The translations under genes were made by a program, and so were the position numbers. A DNA stretch of 64,000 nucleotides from Hymenobacter lucidus (GTDB taxonomy: Bacteria; Bacteroidota; Bacteroidia; Cytophagales; Hymenobacteraceae), in contig NZ_JAJADR010000002.1 in the NCBI RefSeq assembly GCF_020447265.1, forward strand, positions 310,001 to 374,000, in the 5' to 3' direction. The first letter of the stretch is position 1, and every line of letters starts with the position of its first letter. The notes under the pieces were generated by a model. That model was not told the DNA's origin. It was given only the letters and a program-made list of their open reading frames with translations, and searched no databases. Positions 61,319 through 64,000 of the stretch are shown here, piece by piece.

Positions 61319-62494
61319 ATGATGCCTTTTCGATTAAGCCTACTACGGCTTCTATTCTGCTTTCTTTCCGTTGTGTCGGCCGCTTTTTCCGGGCCGCTGC
61401 CAGCAGCGGCGCAGCCGGCGCCTACCGGCTTGCACCTAGTACTACAGCCCGCTACCACCGTTTTCCCGAGCAAAGAATTTTATGTGGCCCGCATCATCGA
61501 TGAGCGGCCCAGCCGCGGGGCTGTGGCTTGGTTACTGATGCCACCGACCAGGCCCGGGCAGCCGGCGGCGGTGCACCCAACCGATTTGCAGGGCGGCGGA
61601 ATGGCGGCTATCCGGCAGTTTATTGCCCAGAGCCTACCCCGGGGCACCAGTCGCCGGCCCCTGACCATTCGGCTGCAGGAGTGCCGGGTAACGGAAACAG
61701 CCGCGCCGGGCCAGCCCGCGCAGGTAGACGGCCGCATTGCTCTGAAAATGACCCTGGAATGGCAGCGGGAGGGCGAAACTATTGCCCTGACCGACTACCG
61801 GGGCGCAGCCCGCTACCGCCGCCCTTTAAACCAGCCGGCCGTGGTGGAGCCCGCGCTGCGCCAGGCCCTGACCGAGGCCCTGCGCTACTGCCACAGCTGG
61901 GTAACCACGCAAGCCCCCACTAGCCTGAAGCTGGCTACCGGCCTGCGGCTGCGCTTCACCGACTACCGGCAGCAGACCGAGCCCGACACGCTTTTTTACG
62001 ACCCTGCCCTGCCACTGGCCTGGGCCGACTTCACGGCGCCGGCACGGACGGGCAAGTATGCGGCAGCGGTGTTTCCCAGCTTTTCCTACGCCGGGCAGCC
62101 CCGCGTGGTGCAAGGCGTGCTACAGCTCAATTTGAATCTGAAAGTATTTGTGGTCCGCAGCTCGTCGTGGGTAGCCGTGCGCGACGCGTATAATCTCAAC
62201 CACGAGCAGCGCCACTTCGACCTGGTGAAGCTGGTGGCCGAGCGGTATAAGCGCCGCCTCACGCCCGAGCGCCTCACGCTGAAAGACTATAACAGCATCC
62301 TGCAGTACGAATACCTGGTGGCCTTTCAGGAAATGAACCGGCTGCAGGAACAGTATGATGCCGAAACCCACGGTGGCCAGGATACCGTGGCGCAGGAACG
62401 GTGGAACCAGCGCATCGAGGCCGAATTGCGGCAGTACGGCGTGGGCCCGGGCAGCAAAGCCGGCGCGGTGGCGGGCCAGGAGTCGGGGCAATAG
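61319..62494 (+). CDS. Secreted DUF922-like putative zinc protease
   Basis: 391 residues, with a signal peptide after the ATG at 61319 (MMPFRLSLLRLLFCFLSVVSAAFS); a second ATG follows at 61322. The C-terminal domain has LAWADFTAP, SSSWVAVRDAYNLNHEQRHFDLVKLVAERY, whose HEQRHFD is an HExxH-like metal site seen in DUF922, a family proposed to hold secreted zinc proteases. The N-terminal 180 residues are beta-rich and unassigned. No activity is proven for the family. A strong terminator follows. Confidence 0.78.
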   Translation: MMPFRLSLLRLLFCFLSVVSAAFSGPLPAAAQPAPTGLHLVLQPATTVFPSKEFYVARIIDERPSRGAVAWLLMPPTRPGQPAAVHPTDLQGGGMAAIRQFIAQSLPRGTSRRPLTIRLQECRVTETAAPGQPAQVDGRIALKMTLEWQREGETIALTDYRGAARYRRPLNQPAVVEPALRQALTEALRYCHSWVTTQAPTSLKLATGLRLRFTDYRQQTEPDTLFYDPALPLAWADFTAPARTGKYAAAVFPSFSYAGQPRVVQGVLQLNLNLKVFVVRSSSWVAVRDAYNLNHEQRHFDLVKLVAERYKRRLTPERLTLKDYNSILQYEYLVAFQEMNRLQEQYDAETHGGQDTVAQERWNQRIEAELRQYGVGPGSKAGAVAGQESGQ

Positions 62495-62532
62495 TGGCGG
62501 TGAGTGGCAATTTGTGTTCGGTAGGCATAGCA

Positions 62533-62567
62533 CAAAAAAAGGCCGCAGCCAAGGGCTGCGGCCTTTT
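62533..62567. terminator. Terminator after the DUF922-like gene
   Basis: Stem AAAAGGCCGCAGCC with GGCTGCGGCCTTTT around AAG, flanked by A and T runs. Confidence 0.92.
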
Positions 62568-62698
62568 CAACCACACATAGACTATTGATAGTCTGGCATC
62601 TGACAGCCAGGCTGCCAGATCTTCTTAGCTGACTTTGTGCAGCAGCAGTTCCTCTTCTTGGCCGCTTCTGCGCGTCGACTTGTTGTTTACCGACGACT

Positions 62699-63412
62699 TT
62701 ACGACACCTTGCCTTCCTGGATATCTTCGGCTACTTCCTCGGCGTGTTTAACGTCTTCGATGCCGTAGATATGCTGAAACTCGTTGAGGGCATCATCGGC
62801 CTCCACTTTGAGGTCGTGCAGCACGCCGTCGTTGATGTCGTACACCAGGCCGTGCAGACGCGGCGGGTCGACACTCTGCATGGCATTCTGGATGATGTTG
62901 GTTTTGGTCAGGTTACGCACCTGCTCAATAACGTTCAACTCCACCAGGCGCCGCAGTTGCTTTTCCTTGTCGGTAATGCTCGTGAATTCGGTTTCGTGCA
63001 GGCGCACCACGTCTTTAATATGCGTCAGCCAGTTGTCGATCAGGCCATACTGCTTGTTGGAAGCAGCCGCGGCCACGCCACCGCAGCCGTAGTGCCCCAC
63101 CACCATGATGTCTTTCACACCCAGTACCTCCACGGCGTACTGCAGTACGGCCAGCAGGTTCATATCGGAGTGTACTACCAGATTGGCAATGTTGCGATGC
63201 ACGAACATTTCGCCGGGGCCGGTGCCGGTAATGGCGCTGGCGGGCACCCGCGAATCGGAGCAGCCAATGAACAGGTAACGAGGCTTCTGACCTTCGGCAA
63301 GTTTATGGAAATACTCAGGGTCGGCCGCTTTCTTTTCCTCAACCCATTTACGGTTGTTGGTCATGATGCGGTCCATTGCGGCAGCCGATTCGTCGGAGGG
63401 GTTGTGTGTCAT
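62699..63412 (-). CDS. Beta-carbonic anhydrase
   Basis: 237 residues. It hydrates CO2 to bicarbonate in the cytoplasm. Zinc ligands Cys51, His107 and Cys110, and the active Asp53-Arg55 pair (CSDSR), are all visible, with HRNIANLV and HYGCGGV around them. The length is normal. It lies 54 bp downstream of a SulP-type transporter gene on the same strand, a common pairing that would link anion (bicarbonate) uptake to CO2 hydration. Confidence 0.96.
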   Translation of the reverse strand: MTHNPSDESAAAMDRIMTNNRKWVEEKKAADPEYFHKLAEGQKPRYLFIGCSDSRVPASAITGTGPGEMFVHRNIANLVVHSDMNLLAVLQYAVEVLGVKDIMVVGHYGCGGVAAAASNKQYGLIDNWLTHIKDVVRLHETEFTSITDKEKQLRRLVELNVIEQVRNLTKTNIIQNAMQSVDPPRLHGLVYDINDGVLHDLKVEADDALNEFQHIYGIEDVKHAEEVAEDIQEGKVS

Positions 63413-63466
63413 GAAACAGGTGGATTTTGCGGGGTATTCGAAATAAGATTTGGAGAACAGAGGCGG

Positions 63467-64000
63467 CTAGTGCCCTAGCACTTCTACTTGCGGAATGCCG
63501 CGCAACTCCAGCTCTATGTTGCGCTCAGCAGCCGTGAGACGGAAGTTCTCGATGGCCTCCAGCACGTCGTAGTCGATGACTTCAGAATCGGTGCCGTCAA
63601 GAATTACTTTGGTGCCGGGGGCCAGGCGCTCAAAAGTAGTTACGAGACTAGCTTTGTTCAGGAACGAAACATGCTCACTTAGTTTTAGGTGCATTACGCC
63701 TGGCTCGTGGGTTGGCTCGCTGTGGAAGTAGTAAGCCGACTCCAGATTGGCCTTTAGAATGTAGAAGATACCCAGGGCCAAGCCTATTGCTACGCCTTTG
63801 AGCAGATCGGTGAAGAGAATAGCCAGTACCGTAACGATGAAAGGCAGAAATTGCTCCCAGCCCAAGCGCCACTGCGAGCGGTAGAGGGCCGGCTTGGTTA
63901 GCTTAAAGCCCACCATCAGCAGCACGGCGGCCAACGCCGACAGCGGAATCAGATTCAGTACCGAAGCCAGAAACAGCAGGCTACCCAGCAGCAGCAGGCC
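63467..64000 (-). CDS. SulP-family anion transporter with STAS domain (partial)
   Basis: The minus-strand frame is open to the right edge, so only the last 177 residues are seen. The visible part has membrane helices (LIPLSALAAVLLMVGFKL, FIVTVLAILFTDLLKGVAIGLALGIFYIL) and then a cytoplasmic STAS domain (HLKLSEHVSFLNKASLVTTFERL, VILDGTDSEVIDYDVLEAI). This is the C-terminal end of SulP transporters of sulfate or bicarbonate. With carbonic anhydrase next door, bicarbonate is plausible but not shown. Confidence 0.9.
   Translation of the reverse strand, partial: GLLLLGSLLFLASVLNLIPLSALAAVLLMVGFKLTKPALYRSQWRLGWEQFLPFIVTVLAILFTDLLKGVAIGLALGIFYILKANLESAYYFHSEPTHEPGVMHLKLSEHVSFLNKASLVTTFERLAPGTKVILDGTDSEVIDYDVLEAIENFRLTAAERNIELELRGIPQVEVLGH

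Noticed and set aside
1..64000. tRNA, rRNA, transposase, integrase or prophage genes
   Set aside because: None was recognised. The two AT-rich islands have no recombinase or tRNA next to them.

Overview
The window reads as chromosomal DNA of a high-GC member of the Bacteroidota, most like Hymenobacter or a near relative (Cytophagales). Supporting signs are a gliding/type IX-type C-terminal domain, a TonB receptor with a carboxypeptidase-like N-terminal domain, many short lipoproteins, DUF4097 and DUF6438 proteins, no obvious Shine-Dalgarno sequences, and scattered -7 elements close to TAnnTTTG. The assignment is by inference from content; no rRNA gene is present to confirm it. Coding density is high, and most genes sit singly or in short runs separated by strong hairpins.

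Layout. 1-8.5 kb: a partial gene, small membrane and secreted proteins, an NmrA-like reductase, GrpB, a K+ channel with a C-terminal zinc ribbon, a GNAT acetyltransferase, an F420-type NADP reductase and a helical protein of unknown function (7821-8534). 8.5-10 kb: a 42-bp-period array of palindromes, then an AT-rich PIN-domain gene that looks acquired. 10-19 kb: a lipoprotein, hutU, a metallo-beta-lactamase-fold enzyme, three tandem DUF4097 paralogues and hutG; hutU and hutG are two of the histidine-degradation enzymes. 19-30 kb: a large secreted protein with a C-terminal sorting domain, YebC, serine hydrolases, two pseudouridine synthases (RluE-like and RluF) and an AT-rich, frameshifted DUF3800 gene. 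30-40.4 kb: YiaA/B, a TonB-dependent receptor, and a biotin cluster (bioB, small protein, bioF, Imm51-like gene, bioD, bioA, ketosynthase). 40.5-46 kb: an M28 peptidase, a DUF4269 protein, and lysC-lysA for the aspartate/lysine pathway, preceded by a possible leader peptide and terminator. 46-56 kb: a GT39 glycosyltransferase, an SDR protein, an Lgt-like protein fused to a probable beta-barrel, small membrane proteins, a DUF6438 protein and DNA topoisomerase III. 56-64 kb: a class 3 lipase, a second 42-bp palindrome array beside a paralogue of the 7821-8534 protein, an EamA half-transporter, two oxidoreductases, a DUF922-like putative metalloprotease, a beta-carbonic anhydrase and the end of a SulP transporter.

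The most unusual signal is the pair of tandem arrays at about 8577-8840 and 57317-57552. Their palindromes differ in sequence (TTCCAGAGTTCTGGAA against CGTGGTACGCGCGTACCACG), but both have a 42-bp period, exact apart from one 43-bp step at the edge of the first array. Each lies beside a gene for a member of the same helical protein family. Other notable points are an 11-unit 21-bp minisatellite inside the ketosynthase of the biotin cluster, the Lgt/beta-barrel fusion, two AT-rich single-gene islands (PIN and DUF3800), and several perfect 24-26 bp inverted repeats between genes. I saw no CRISPR array, rRNA, tRNA or recognisable transposase.
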